A DNA stretch of 64,000 bases from a virus. This document shows positions 35,660 through 43,325 of the stretch, piece after piece. The notes under the pieces are model-generated. The model saw nothing but the letters and a program-made list of their open reading frames with translations. It ran no database searches and had not been told where the DNA came from. The stretch lies in IMG/VR virus record IMGVR_UViG_3300043466_001905, positions 1 through 64,000 of that record. One strand, 5' to 3'. The translations under genes were made by a program, and so were the position numbers. Positions within the stretch are counted from its first letter, which is position 1. Every line of letters starts with the position of its first letter.

Positions 35660-36592
35660 ATGAACACAGAAACTTATTACGATATTTTGGGGGTTGCGGA
35701 GGATGCATCTCAAGAAGACATAAAAAAAAGTTATAGAAGGTTGGCAAAAGAAAATCATCCAGATAAAGGAGGTAATGAAGAATTATTTAAAAAGATATCT
35801 GTTGCATACGATACATTGGGTGATGAATCAAAAAGACAAGAATATGATATGAGACGTAAAAACCCTTTTATGGGTGGAGGTGGAGATATGAATGAAGTAT
35901 TCCAACAGATGTTCAATCAAGCCTTCGCAGGGCATAGACAAAGAAATAGAGTACACGATTTAGTTATTGATACTCAGTTAAATGTTATTGATTCTTTTTT
36001 GGGTTCTAATGTTGAAATAACGTATCAAAGAAAAATTAAATGTGAACCTTGTAATGGAGGTGGGGGTGATAAAAAAGTTTGTCAAACTTGTGGTGGTAAC
36101 GGTCATGTTGTTAGACAAGTGGGTTCTGGTATGTTTGTTCAGGTAGTACAAGTTGCTTGTAATGTTTGTCAAGGTTCTGGTAAAATTATTATTAACCCTT
36201 GTTATAGTTGTAAAGGTGGTGGTACAAACGATGAAATGAAACGTGTGGAAGTTAAGATACCGCATGGTATTGACGATGGACAATTTATCAGGTTGCAAGG
36301 TGTTGGTGACTATAGAAACGGCATTTATGGTAATTTGGTTGTTAGGATAAATTTAAAACCAAACAATAATTTTGAAAAGATGGGTCCACACTTGATTTAT
36401 AATGCATACTTCAATTTGGAGGATTTAAAAAAGAATGATTTTGAAATCCCTCATCCTGACGGTACGGTAAGACTGAAGTTCCCGAAGGTATTTGACACAA
36501 CAAAACCCTTAAGAGTTAAATCAAAAGGGTTTAGAAATGAGGTGATTGGTGATTTGTTAGTTAATCAGCACGTAAGGTTTGAGAGGGATTAA
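35660..36592 (+). CDS. dnaJ: DnaJ-type co-chaperone, 310 aa
   Basis: Stimulates the ATPase of host DnaK. An N-terminal J domain (YYDILGVAEDASQEDIKKSY, HPDKGG at 33-38) leads into a Gly/Met linker. A Cys-rich zinc domain (CEPCNGGG, CQTCGGNGH, CNVCQGSGK, CYSCKGGG; about residues 133-200) precedes the C-terminal substrate-binding domain (VEVKIPHGIDDGQFIRLQGV). All four CxxCxGxG-type elements are present although the spacing is compact; length is below the usual 370 aa, mainly from a short linker and C-terminus. A host-type TATATTTG promoter suggests early expression. Phage DnaJ homologues may help fold virion proteins. Confidence 0.93.
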   Translation: MNTETYYDILGVAEDASQEDIKKSYRRLAKENHPDKGGNEELFKKISVAYDTLGDESKRQEYDMRRKNPFMGGGGDMNEVFQQMFNQAFAGHRQRNRVHDLVIDTQLNVIDSFLGSNVEITYQRKIKCEPCNGGGGDKKVCQTCGGNGHVVRQVGSGMFVQVVQVACNVCQGSGKIIINPCYSCKGGGTNDEMKRVEVKIPHGIDDGQFIRLQGVGDYRNGIYGNLVVRINLKPNNNFEKMGPHLIYNAYFNLEDLKKNDFEIPHPDGTVRLKFPKVFDTTKPLRVKSKGFRNEVIGDLLVNQHVRFERD

Positions 36593-36750
36593 AATAAGGA
36601 TACTATGTCCTTTATCATTTCAATGGTGCCGTAAACAGCGGCACCAAACATATAAAGTCCAAAAATTAACATACCCCATTGTGTTTTACTCATACCTTTT
36701 TGACACTTGTTACATCCCGTAACTTGAGTTGATTCTGTTTTTTCTTCCAT
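36589..36750 (-). CDS. Small membrane protein with CxxC, 53 aa
   Basis: Minus-strand frame starting MEEKTESTQVTGCNKCQKGM, followed by one transmembrane helix (WGMLIFGLYMFGAAVYGTIE). It overlaps the end of dnaJ by 4 bases and lies two bases after the 159-aa minus gene, forming a small operon with it. A perfect inverted repeat GGTGCCG/CGGCACC lies within the coding sequence. A CxxC before a helix is typical of tiny metal- or redox-linked membrane proteins; no function can be assigned. Confidence 0.6.
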   Translation of the reverse strand: MEEKTESTQVTGCNKCQKGMSKTQWGMLIFGLYMFGAAVYGTIEMIKDIVSLF

Positions 36751-36752
36751 AA

Positions 36753-37232
36753 TTAAATAATATAAATAATTATATCATCTTTGACGATTTTAGTAAAGTG
36801 GTTATTATTTATTTGTTCTTTAACAATACTGTCACCGTCTTTTGTAATTATAATTAATTTATTTACACTTTTATTTTGTAGTTTTTTTGGGTGTTTGATT
36901 GATGTAACAATGTTTAACTGGTATTCACCATCTACAAAATCAGGGTATAAGATAAAATCAAAACCGTTCCAATTATCTCTAATCAAGATTGATGTTTTAT
37001 CAATATCCTCCATAATAGATTTAGACACGGAAGAAATAATGTCTTGATATTCAAAAACAACATCAGAAACTTCATTGAAGTCAGGGCGTGATAATCTTGA
37101 TGAAGGGGTATTAGCGATTTGAGAATGATCGGTTGCAATAACATTAAATGTTTCACCATCATCATCAATAAATGAACCTAAAGGAATTCTTTTTTCTAAA
37201 AGGATAGTTTTTAGTGTTGAAAGTAACTTCAT
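36753..37232 (-). CDS. Hypothetical protein, 159 aa
   Basis: I set the start at 37232 (MKLLSTLKTILLEKRIPLGS). A longer frame to 37328 would translate the putative small RNA and its terminator, and a TATTTATA motif lies 3 nt before this ATG. The first residues form a leader-like amphipathic helix (LSTLKTILLEKR). The rest is alpha/beta (VVFEYQDIISSVSKSIMEDI, FILYPDFVDGEYQLNIVTSI). It forms a minus-strand pair with the 53-aa membrane protein. Function unknown. Confidence 0.65.
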   Translation of the reverse strand: MKLLSTLKTILLEKRIPLGSFIDDDGETFNVIATDHSQIANTPSSRLSRPDFNEVSDVVFEYQDIISSVSKSIMEDIDKTSILIRDNWNGFDFILYPDFVDGEYQLNIVTSIKHPKKLQNKSVNKLIIITKDGDSIVKEQINNNHFTKIVKDDIIIYII

Positions 37233-37235
37233 ATA

Positions 37236-37243
37236 TATAAATA
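37236..37243 (-). promoter_or_regulatory. TATTTATA motif, putative phage promoter (minus)
   Basis: Minus-strand TATTTATA ending 3 nt before ATG 37232, immediately after the terminator of the upstream small RNA. Confidence 0.55.
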
Positions 37244-37385
37244 TAAAAACCCCCCAAAAAATGGAGGGTTTCCAAGATAGTCTGTCCAATTGAGGAGGGT
37301 TTCTATCTAACCTGAACCTTACCATCACCTGATTCTCGGTGGTTAGCTTTAGACTAGGAGGGCTAACATTCCTGTGATTGAATCA
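37243..37385 (-). ncRNA. Candidate small RNA with anti-SD-like loops, about 140 nt
   Basis: On the minus strand a host-type promoter box (37391-37398) is followed by about 140 bases with several possible hairpins and then a strong intrinsic terminator (37245-37270). CCCTCC occurs three times. Two copies are CCTCCT inside predicted loops: one closed by GTTAGC/GCTAAC, the other by AGATAG/CTATCT. The third is in the terminator stem. No convincing ORF fits; the minus frame from 37328 is only an extension of the next gene. The exact ends are estimates from the promoter and terminator. A regulatory RNA that pairs with Shine-Dalgarno-like GGAGGG is a hypothesis. Confidence 0.5.
37245..37270 (-). terminator. 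Intrinsic terminator of the small RNA (minus)
   Basis: Minus strand: AACCCTCCA (37262-37270) pairs with TGGGGGGTT (37248-37256), one G-U pair, 5-nt loop, followed by T-run. Confidence 0.75.
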
Positions 37386-37390
37386 CATTA

Positions 37391-37398
37391 CAAAGATA
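37391..37398 (-). promoter_or_regulatory. Bacteroidetes-type -7 box (TATCTTTG, minus)
   Basis: Minus strand TATCTTTG with a TTTTGG -33-like element (37418-37423) about 20 nt upstream; the only gene-like segment it could serve is the small RNA. Confidence 0.6.
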
Positions 37399-37471
37399 GT
37401 CATTTTTTTGGTTCTGCCAAAACATTTTAAAAAAACTTTACTTTTTGACGCACTTTTTTTATCATTAAGTG

Positions 37472-37479
37472 TATTTATA
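37472..37479 (+). promoter_or_regulatory. TATTTATA motif, putative phage promoter
   Basis: Exact TATTTATA ending 5 nt before ATG 37485 of the RHH gene. Confidence 0.5.
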
Positions 37480-37484
37480 ATTAT

Positions 37485-37649
37485 ATGAGGAAAATTGGAA
37501 GACCTTTAAAAGAAGAAAAAGATAAAAAAATCAAATATGGTATTAGTATTGATAAATATCTTTTTGATAAAATGAAAAATGAGGATGTTAGTGTGTCCAA
37601 GTTCATTCAGAATTTAGTTAAAGAGTATTATGAGAAAATACAAAGTTAA
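37485..37649 (+). CDS. Small ribbon-helix-helix-like protein, 54 aa
   Basis: Frame MRKIGRPLKEEKDKKIKYGI followed by SIDKYLFDKMKNEDVSVSKF and IQNLVKEYYEK. A strand KYGISID followed by two helices with SVSKFIQNLV is the ribbon-helix-helix (MetJ/Arc) layout, a DNA-binding fold often used in repressors. Its end overlaps the homing endonuclease gene by 20 bases, so both are expressed together; it may be that element's own regulator. Family call is by pattern only. Confidence 0.55.
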   Translation: MRKIGRPLKEEKDKKIKYGISIDKYLFDKMKNEDVSVSKFIQNLVKEYYEKIQS

Positions 37650-38436
37650 TGAAAATTATTTTGACGTGTTAAATGAAAATTCATCGTATTGGCTTGGTTT
37701 TCTGTATGCTGACGGATATGTTAGAATGAAAGATGGAAAAAGTGGTGAATTAAAACTAAAATTAAAAGACACCGACAAAGAACACATTTGTAAATTTTTA
37801 AATGATATTGAAAGTAATCACCCAATTAAATGTGGGACTGATAACAAGTCTAATTTTTGTCAAGTTTCTGTTAACTCCACTATTATGGTTAAGAGATTAT
37901 TTGAATTAGGATGTGATAATAAAAAAACCTTTAAAATCAGATTGCCTGAATTACCATTAAATTTAATGAACCATTTTATTAGGGGATATTTTGATGGAGA
38001 TGGGAGTGTTAGTAAAGTTAAAAATAGACCAAATTCATTTAATGTTAGTATTTGTTCAAACAAAACGTTTAATAAAGACGTTATTAATTTTTTGGGTTAT
38101 GGTAAAATTTATGAGGATAAAAATTTTTCAGTAATTAAGATACATAAAATTGATGACATTAAAAAATTTAGGGATTTCATTTATAATGGTGCTCAAGTTC
38201 TTATGAAAAGAAAGTTAGAAGTTTTTAATAAAATTAATGATAATTTTAAAAGAAATTATAGCACAAATAAAAATAGAAAAAAATACAAATTGACAAACCC
38301 TAATGGTTTAATTATAATTACTGATAACCTAAAATTATCTTGTACTGATAACGATTTAAATTACTCAACAATGTCTAATTTGAGTAGAGGTATTGGTAAT
38401 ACAAATAAAGGTTGGAAGTGTGAAGTTTTAAATTAA
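37630..38436 (+). CDS. LAGLIDADG homing endonuclease, 268 aa
   Basis: Two LAGLIDADG-type helices are visible: SYWLGFLYADGYV (residues about 19-31) and HFIRGYFDGDGSV (about 115-127), each with the catalytic acidic residue in ADG or DGD. The last 50 residues (YKLTNPNGLIIITDNLKLSC, GIGNTNKGWKCEV) resemble a NUMOD-type DNA-binding tail found on phage homing endonucleases. It starts inside the RHH gene and ends 10 bases before a DNA adenine methylase. Free-standing, not in a visible intron. It probably promotes its own spread into phages lacking it. Confidence 0.85.
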   Translation: MRKYKVNENYFDVLNENSSYWLGFLYADGYVRMKDGKSGELKLKLKDTDKEHICKFLNDIESNHPIKCGTDNKSNFCQVSVNSTIMVKRLFELGCDNKKTFKIRLPELPLNLMNHFIRGYFDGDGSVSKVKNRPNSFNVSICSNKTFNKDVINFLGYGKIYEDKNFSVIKIHKIDDIKKFRDFIYNGAQVLMKRKLEVFNKINDNFKRNYSTNKNRKKYKLTNPNGLIIITDNLKLSCTDNDLNYSTMSNLSRGIGNTNKGWKCEVLN

Positions 38437-38446
38437 AAATAATAAT

Positions 38447-39301
38447 ATGTGTATAAGTTATATAGGGGGTAAGTCAAAAATAGCACCGCAGTTGATAATA
38501 CCAAACATTCCCAAAGACATTGAAATATATGTTGAACCATTTAGCGGGCAATTTTGGACATTTTTTAAAATGAACCTAAAAGAATATCCTAATCTTAAAA
38601 CTGTTGTATATAACGATTTTAATCCGTTAAATTATAATATGTACATCTGTTTAAAGAATCATTCAGAGTTATTAAATGAGTGCGAAAAACTAACAGTTCA
38701 AGAAAAAGGGGTAACCCCAACGAATCCAATTTGTGAACAGAACTTTATAAATTTTCAAAAAGAAATATTTTCAGATGATTTAGTAATAACTGATGAACCG
38801 AATTATGAAATTGCTGCAAAATATATTTACGTTTTAACTCAAGTATTTTCAGGTGCTAACCCAGCAAAATCAAAGTTCATTGATTTAAAAGGTAAATACC
38901 ACTCAAAATTCACTTCATTTAAAAATAAGTTAAAAAAACCAGAATGGCAAGAAATGTTTGAAAGGATTGATTTTGTTGAAAATATGGACTTTCAAGAGGT
39001 AATTGAAAAATACGATAGTCCTACGACTTATTTTTATACGGATCCACCGTATTATGTTGTTGGAGAAGGGAACTATTATTCCAACCACGATTTTGATAGA
39101 AACGACCACGAAAGATTAGCAAACACATTAAAGAACGTGAAAGGAAAGTTTTCATTATCCTACTATGATTTCCCATTGTTATCAGAATGGTTTCCTAAAG
39201 ATGAGTATAGATGGGAGTCAAAACAATTTGCAAAGGCTGCTGCGGCAAAAAAAGGTGCAAAACAAAATATGGGAGAAGAGTTGCTCATTATGAATTATTA
39301 A
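38447..39301 (+). CDS. D12-class DNA adenine methylase, 284 aa
   Basis: Dam-like N6-adenine methyltransferase. N-terminal YIGGKSKIAPQL (residues 5-16, SAM/DNA motif), IYVEPFSGQFW (motif I, about 27-37) and catalytic TDPPYYVVGEG (about 197-207) are in D12-class order. Length fits T4 Dam (259 aa). No cognate restriction enzyme is nearby; a role in protecting phage DNA from host restriction is likely. A LAGLIDADG gene abuts its 5' side; the start (MCISYIGGKS) is conserved-looking, so the methylase seems intact. Confidence 0.85.
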   Translation: MCISYIGGKSKIAPQLIIPNIPKDIEIYVEPFSGQFWTFFKMNLKEYPNLKTVVYNDFNPLNYNMYICLKNHSELLNECEKLTVQEKGVTPTNPICEQNFINFQKEIFSDDLVITDEPNYEIAAKYIYVLTQVFSGANPAKSKFIDLKGKYHSKFTSFKNKLKKPEWQEMFERIDFVENMDFQEVIEKYDSPTTYFYTDPPYYVVGEGNYYSNHDFDRNDHERLANTLKNVKGKFSLSYYDFPLLSEWFPKDEYRWESKQFAKAAAAKKGAKQNMGEELLIMNY

Positions 39302-39322
39302 AGAATTTTTTATTTTCTGTGA

Positions 39323-39330
39323 TATTTATA
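39323..39330 (+). promoter_or_regulatory. TATTTATA motif, putative phage promoter
   Basis: Exact TATTTATA, 14 nt before ATG 39345. Confidence 0.55.
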
Positions 39331-39344
39331 CTAAAAACAATAAA

Positions 39345-41183
39345 ATGGAATTAGTCAAAATTTTATCTTCTGTAGTCAAAGAAAGTGTAAGCCCACGTTT
39401 AACATTAACTGAGATATCAAATAAATTAATGAATCAATTACTTGATAAGTTCAGTAAAGAAACTAGTGCGGAACAAGATACTATTAAACAATATATTAAT
39501 TCATTTGAACAAATTAAGAACGGTTTACCTGCAGACAGAAGAGATATTACAAAATATACGTATAATCAATTAGAATCTTTAGTAACAACAAGAAACCTTA
39601 AAAAAGAGAGTGACAACATATTCAAAAAATATAGAGAACTTGCTAAAGGTGCTGATCAGAGAGAAGTAAAAAAGGCAATTAAGAAATTTTTAGAGATTAG
39701 AAATTTTCTACCTGAAAGAGAAAGAAATATTATGGATTATCCATACCTTAAATTGGTTGGTTTAATACAAAACAAGTTTGGAAGTTTAATTACTAAAAAT
39801 GCGTATGATAAATATAGGAAAGAGAGACAAGATTTAACTAACGAACAAATCCTTTCTTATATTGAAAGATACGTTGACTTGTATGATAGATTGGAACCAG
39901 GAACACCACCAATTATGTTAATGTCGTTTGACGAATTGGAAGCTGCTTTGGATCATTTACCTGATGGGGATGACACACCACAAAAAAAGGGTAGTGACTT
40001 TAGCGATATAGAAACAATCTACGATCAAGATAATCTATACATATTCAAACCAAACGGTAAAGAACAATGTATCAGATTGGCACACGGAAGACCTTGGTGT
40101 ACATCAAGAGTTGGTGGAGGTAACTTATATTACAACTATCGTTTGGAAAACAACTTAACACTTTATTATGTGATTGATAAAGACAAATCATATGATGATT
40201 TAAATTTTGCGGTTGTTATTCTTGTTGATGAATATGGTAGAAAAAGAATTGCGGATGGTAAAAATATGGCAGGTGGGTACTCTGGGCATAAAACAGAATC
40301 TTGGGACACAATATCATCAAAAGTTCCTAAATTAAGAGATAAAGAAAGTTTATTCACGCCGGACCCATTAACTGACGAAGAAAAACAACTATTAAGAAAA
40401 TATAAGCACATCAATGTCCAACAAGATGCGATTAAAGAACTCGGTTCAGAAAGAGATGCGGAATTTTGGTTGGAGATTGCAAGTCCAAACCTAACAAACA
40501 AACCACAAGTTTATATTAACCTACCATCAGAATTGAAGAAAAAATATATATCATTGGGGATGGATTTGACTGGTGATATGATTAAAAATTCTGAACCTGA
40601 TGTCGTTAAATATTATTTGGCAAGAAAAATAGATTCACTAAGAACAAAAAGTTTAAGTCAATTGACAAGTGCGGATATTGCTTTAATTAATATGCCAAAC
40701 TTAAAAAATCTTAAGGAAGAGTTAAAAGAAAAATATGCGGGACAACTATCAACAGGAGGTGGTAGTATGGTAACCATAACCTACCCAAATGATGACGCGT
40801 CTAAATATATCGCTTTATTTGGTTTTGATGAATTATTCGCTAATTTATCTGACGATATTTCCTATCTAACAATTAGAAACACATCATCTGATAGTTTAGA
40901 CTTGGATGTACCGGCATCAATTGGTAGATTTAGAAATATGATTGCATTGGTATTTGAAAATTGTGTTAAAACTTTACCTAATGAACTTGGACAACTTGAA
41001 GATCTTATGTTCTTAACTTTACAACAAAATAAAAATTTGGTAAGTTTACCTGAGTCACTTGCAAATTTGGAGTCTCTTGAATTAATATCTTTAACAGGGT
41101 CAAACCCTAATGTAACAATACCTGAAAGACTGAAGGTGAAAATGAGAGAGGACGGTGACGGGTTTTACTATATTGAACACTAA
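39345..41183 (+). CDS. LRR protein with WCTS-type domain, 612 aa
   Basis: N-terminal leader-like segment (LVKILSSVVKESVSPRLTLT), then a helical region (about 20-200) with two related halves (RDITKYTYNQLESLV, RNIMDYPYLKLVGLI). A central domain carries QCIRLAHGRPWCTSRVGGGN and LTLYYVIDKDKSYDDLNFAV (about 240-300). The C-terminus has leucine-rich repeats (LPNELGQLEDLMFLTLQQNK, LPESLANLESLELISLTG). The WCTS-type central domain recurs in large phage proteins of unknown role; LRRs usually bind other proteins. A virion-associated or injected effector role is speculative. Has its own TATTTATA motif. Confidence 0.6.
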   Translation: MELVKILSSVVKESVSPRLTLTEISNKLMNQLLDKFSKETSAEQDTIKQYINSFEQIKNGLPADRRDITKYTYNQLESLVTTRNLKKESDNIFKKYRELAKGADQREVKKAIKKFLEIRNFLPERERNIMDYPYLKLVGLIQNKFGSLITKNAYDKYRKERQDLTNEQILSYIERYVDLYDRLEPGTPPIMLMSFDELEAALDHLPDGDDTPQKKGSDFSDIETIYDQDNLYIFKPNGKEQCIRLAHGRPWCTSRVGGGNLYYNYRLENNLTLYYVIDKDKSYDDLNFAVVILVDEYGRKRIADGKNMAGGYSGHKTESWDTISSKVPKLRDKESLFTPDPLTDEEKQLLRKYKHINVQQDAIKELGSERDAEFWLEIASPNLTNKPQVYINLPSELKKKYISLGMDLTGDMIKNSEPDVVKYYLARKIDSLRTKSLSQLTSADIALINMPNLKNLKEELKEKYAGQLSTGGGSMVTITYPNDDASKYIALFGFDELFANLSDDISYLTIRNTSSDSLDLDVPASIGRFRNMIALVFENCVKTLPNELGQLEDLMFLTLQQNKNLVSLPESLANLESLELISLTGSNPNVTIPERLKVKMREDGDGFYYIEH

Positions 41184-41195
41184 AAAAAGAAAGAA

Positions 41196-41492
41196 ATGGG
41201 AAATGTTGATGTTGAAATTTACGTGTCGCAATTAATCAACTTCTTTGAAAACAACCCCAACGATTTAATGGAACTTATTGGTGAAGTTCAAAAGAATGAA
41301 TTCTATCAAAAAGTGAGAGAAAAATGTCAAGAAAACTTTGACAATGGTGATGATATTACTCTTACTCGTGATCAGATTGTTGAAATTGTTTTGAATCTAA
41401 AGTTGGGGGATTTTGAAGATAAGGAAGTTAAAAAGATTAAAGTTGAGGGTATTTTCCAAAAGACAAAATTTGGATTTATTGGATTGAATTAA
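41196..41492 (+). CDS. Hypothetical protein, 98 aa
   Basis: Helical, acidic: MGNVDVEIYVSQLINFFENN, VREKCQENFDNGDDITLTRD, KVEGIFQKTKFGFIGLN. No family recognised. Lies 12 bases after the LRR gene and may be its partner; followed by a host-type promoter for the next gene. Confidence 0.6.
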   Translation: MGNVDVEIYVSQLINFFENNPNDLMELIGEVQKNEFYQKVREKCQENFDNGDDITLTRDQIVEIVLNLKLGDFEDKEVKKIKVEGIFQKTKFGFIGLN

Positions 41493-41532
41493 TTTTTTTA
41501 TCATTTTTGTTTGTGAATTAAAAAAACTTGAT

Positions 41533-41540
41533 TATCTTTG
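41533..41540 (+). promoter_or_regulatory. Bacteroidetes-type -7 box (TATCTTTG)
   Basis: TATCTTTG with a TTTG -33-like element about 19 nt upstream, 25 nt before ATG 41566 of the DUF932 gene. Confidence 0.7.
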
Positions 41541-41565
41541 TAATGTAATTAAAAACGATAAAGAT

Positions 41566-42321
41566 ATGATTTACACCCCAGAAATGATTAAAGAAGTTGC
41601 TCCATCTGTATTCGCAACATCACCCTCAAAAAAATTGTCTAGCCGTTACTCCTTTGTCCCTACAGACAAGATTATTGAATTGTTTGATAAGGAAAATTGG
41701 AATGTGGCAAGTGTTAGTCAAACTGGTAAAGGGATTCACGCTCTTCACGAAATCCGACTACGAAATGGTGACTTACCTGCGGTTGGTGATACCCTTGTTG
41801 AAGCGATTATCCGAAATTCACACAACGGTTCCGCAACTCTTTCAGTTAGCTCAGGGTTACACCGACTGGTATGTAGCAACGGTTTAACGGTACCGACATC
41901 TGTTGCGGATTCGTTCAAGGTGAGACACAGTGGATTAGAGTTGGATGACGTTAAACGAGTTATGGATGGATTCGCTGAACGACTACCAATCATACAAGGA
42001 TCTGTTGGGCGAATGATGGAACGACAACTTACTATGGATGAAAAGGTTGAATTCGTACAGAAGGCGGCAAAGATTCGTTGGGCTAGCGGTTCCCTACCAT
42101 CAGACGATTTGTTAGTTAACCTATTGGATGCGAAACGAATTGAGGACGAAGGTGATGACTTGTGGAAGACATTCAATGTGGTTCAGGAAAACTTTGTACG
42201 TGGTGGATTTGAATATCGTTCACAAAAGGGACGTAAAACAAGACTCCGAAACTTGAAAAACATTCTGGCGGTAAATCACGTTAACACAAAACTTTGGGAA
42301 TTAGCCGAAGAAATGATTTAA
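41566..42321 (+). CDS. DUF932-type phage/plasmid protein, 251 aa
   Basis: Matches the pattern of DUF932/TIGR03299-like proteins of phages and plasmids (SSRYSFVPTDKIIELFDKEN, HEIRLRNG, SSGLHRLVCSNGLTVP). Function is unknown. Its codon use is unlike its neighbours: 16 of about 18 Arg codons are CGA or CGT, whereas adjacent genes use AGA almost only. It is also bounded by its own host-type promoter and its own terminator. Together this suggests a self-contained acquisition, or strong expression early in infection. No mobile element ends are visible. Confidence 0.75.
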   Translation: MIYTPEMIKEVAPSVFATSPSKKLSSRYSFVPTDKIIELFDKENWNVASVSQTGKGIHALHEIRLRNGDLPAVGDTLVEAIIRNSHNGSATLSVSSGLHRLVCSNGLTVPTSVADSFKVRHSGLELDDVKRVMDGFAERLPIIQGSVGRMMERQLTMDEKVEFVQKAAKIRWASGSLPSDDLLVNLLDAKRIEDEGDDLWKTFNVVQENFVRGGFEYRSQKGRKTRLRNLKNILAVNHVNTKLWELAEEMI

Positions 42322-42328
42322 AAACAAC

Positions 42329-42352
42329 AGAGGGTGAAAGTCCCTCTTTTTT
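42329..42352 (+). terminator. Intrinsic terminator after DUF932 gene
   Basis: AGAGGG (42329-42334) pairs with CCCTCT (42342-42347), 7-nt loop, followed by T-run. A GTG-initiated frame running through it is rejected as a start for the next gene. Confidence 0.75.
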
Positions 42353-42357
42353 CAATT

Positions 42358-42696
42358 ATGAGTGAACAGAATACATATTTTGCAAGATTGGATGACTTCT
42401 TAAAGTCCTTGTTGGAAAGAACAAGTAAAGTCTATAGTGTTATAGAGATAATGGATTATATTCCAATAAACCCAGAACTTTTATTAACTAAACGGTTTAC
42501 AAGTGAGTATCTTAATAGTAAATCTTATGGGGGTGGACTTATACATTTGGATGGTATTTTTAGAAACCAGGCTGGTATCTATTTATATTTGTCAAAAACA
42601 GAAGTAGAATCTACTTATAAAATAAAAGTTATATACGATGTTGCACAACTTGATGAGGTTGTGTTATTTATAAAAAATTTAAATAGATTAAAGTAA
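42358..42696 (+). CDS. Hypothetical protein, 112 aa
   Basis: Start placed at ATG 42358 (MSEQNTYFARLDDFLKSLLE), just after the DUF932 terminator. An upstream GTG would place the terminator in the coding sequence. Unrecognised small alpha/beta protein (GLIHLDGIFRNQAGIYLYLS, YKIKVIYDVAQLDEVVLFIK). Its stop overlaps the thioredoxin start in TAATG, so it is coupled to it. Confidence 0.55.
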   Translation: MSEQNTYFARLDDFLKSLLERTSKVYSVIEIMDYIPINPELLLTKRFTSEYLNSKSYGGGLIHLDGIFRNQAGIYLYLSKTEVESTYKIKVIYDVAQLDEVVLFIKNLNRLK

Positions 42697-43010
42697 TGGA
42701 AATAACTAGTGTAGAATTACAGAAAAAAATTAACAATGGGGATAAAGTAATAGTTGAGTTTCACGCAGTTTGGTGTGGTCCTTGTAAGATGTTGAAACCA
42801 TTGTTTGAAAAAGTATCAAGAGAAAATGCATCGGAAGTTCAAATGTATACAATGGATGTTGATTTGAATAGAGAAATTGCAATGAGTTTGGGTATCAGGA
42901 GTGTACCAACAATTAAAGTGTTCAATGGTGGAGAAGTGGTAGACACTAAAGTTGGAGTTCTTCAAGAACAACAGATAAAAGGGTTAGTACAAGGATTGAT
43001 AAATGGATAA
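42696..43010 (+). CDS. Thioredoxin, 104 aa
   Basis: Classical thioredoxin with active site WCGPC (residues 26-30), preceded by VIVEFHAV and followed by cis-Pro loop SVPTIKVFNGG (about 74-85). Full family length. Reduces disulfides and may feed ribonucleotide reductase or serve as a polymerase subunit in some phages. Coupled to the upstream 112-aa gene (TAATG) and overlapping the glutaredoxin gene by 8 bases, forming a redox pair. Confidence 0.93.
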   Translation: MEITSVELQKKINNGDKVIVEFHAVWCGPCKMLKPLFEKVSRENASEVQMYTMDVDLNREIAMSLGIRSVPTIKVFNGGEVVDTKVGVLQEQQIKGLVQGLING

Positions 43011-43287
43011 GGTTGTAGTTTTGTTCACAATGAAGGGATGTCCTTTTTGTGTTGATATGAAAAATTTATTGGAAGAAGAAGGTATTGATTTTGTTGATAG
43101 AGATATTGACGAGTATGAAGAAGAACACAATCTTTTTGTTGAAATAACCCAAAACGATTATGTACCATCTTTTATGCTGATTGAAAATCCAACAACAGAA
43201 CCAAAAAGTGAATTGTTTGCACCTGATAGAGATTATGAAGATATCTATGAGGGTGTCAAAATAATAAAAGAATGGGTTGAAAAATAA
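43003..43287 (+). CDS. Glutaredoxin, 94 aa
   Basis: Glutaredoxin fold with CPFC active site (residues 13-16) and VPSFMLIE (cis-Pro) near residue 54. An acidic C-terminal extension (EPKSELFAPDRDYEDIYEGV) is unusual. Overlaps the thioredoxin by 8 bases. Likely an electron donor for nucleotide reduction in the infected cell; no reductase gene lies in this window. Confidence 0.88.
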   Translation: MDKVVVLFTMKGCPFCVDMKNLLEEEGIDFVDRDIDEYEEEHNLFVEITQNDYVPSFMLIENPTTEPKSELFAPDRDYEDIYEGVKIIKEWVEK

Positions 43288-43292
43288 AAAAC

Positions 43293-43322
43293 AAAACCCC
43301 ATCCTAAAAAGGTGGGGTTTTT
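43293..43322. terminator. Bidirectional intrinsic terminator
   Basis: AAAACCCCA (43293-43301) pairs with TGGGGTTTT (43313-43321), with CC/GG continuing into the loop; A-run and T-run on both sides serve the convergent genes. Confidence 0.85.
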
Positions 43323-43325
43323 AAT

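Noticed and set aside
36628-36650. GGTGCCG/CGGCACC inverted repeat as a terminator
   Set aside because: No T-run on either side and it lies inside the small minus-strand gene.
37233-37328. N-terminal extension of the 159-aa minus gene to 37328
   Set aside because: It would translate through a terminator and the small RNA. The TATTTATA motif directly before 37232 favours the shorter protein.
37261-37400. tRNA gene
   Set aside because: Hairpins are present but there is no acceptor/T-arm arrangement or TTCxAxxC on either strand; a promoter-terminator small RNA fits better.
42334-42357. GTG start for the 112-aa protein
   Set aside because: It lies within the DUF932 terminator hairpin; ATG 42358 follows the T-run.
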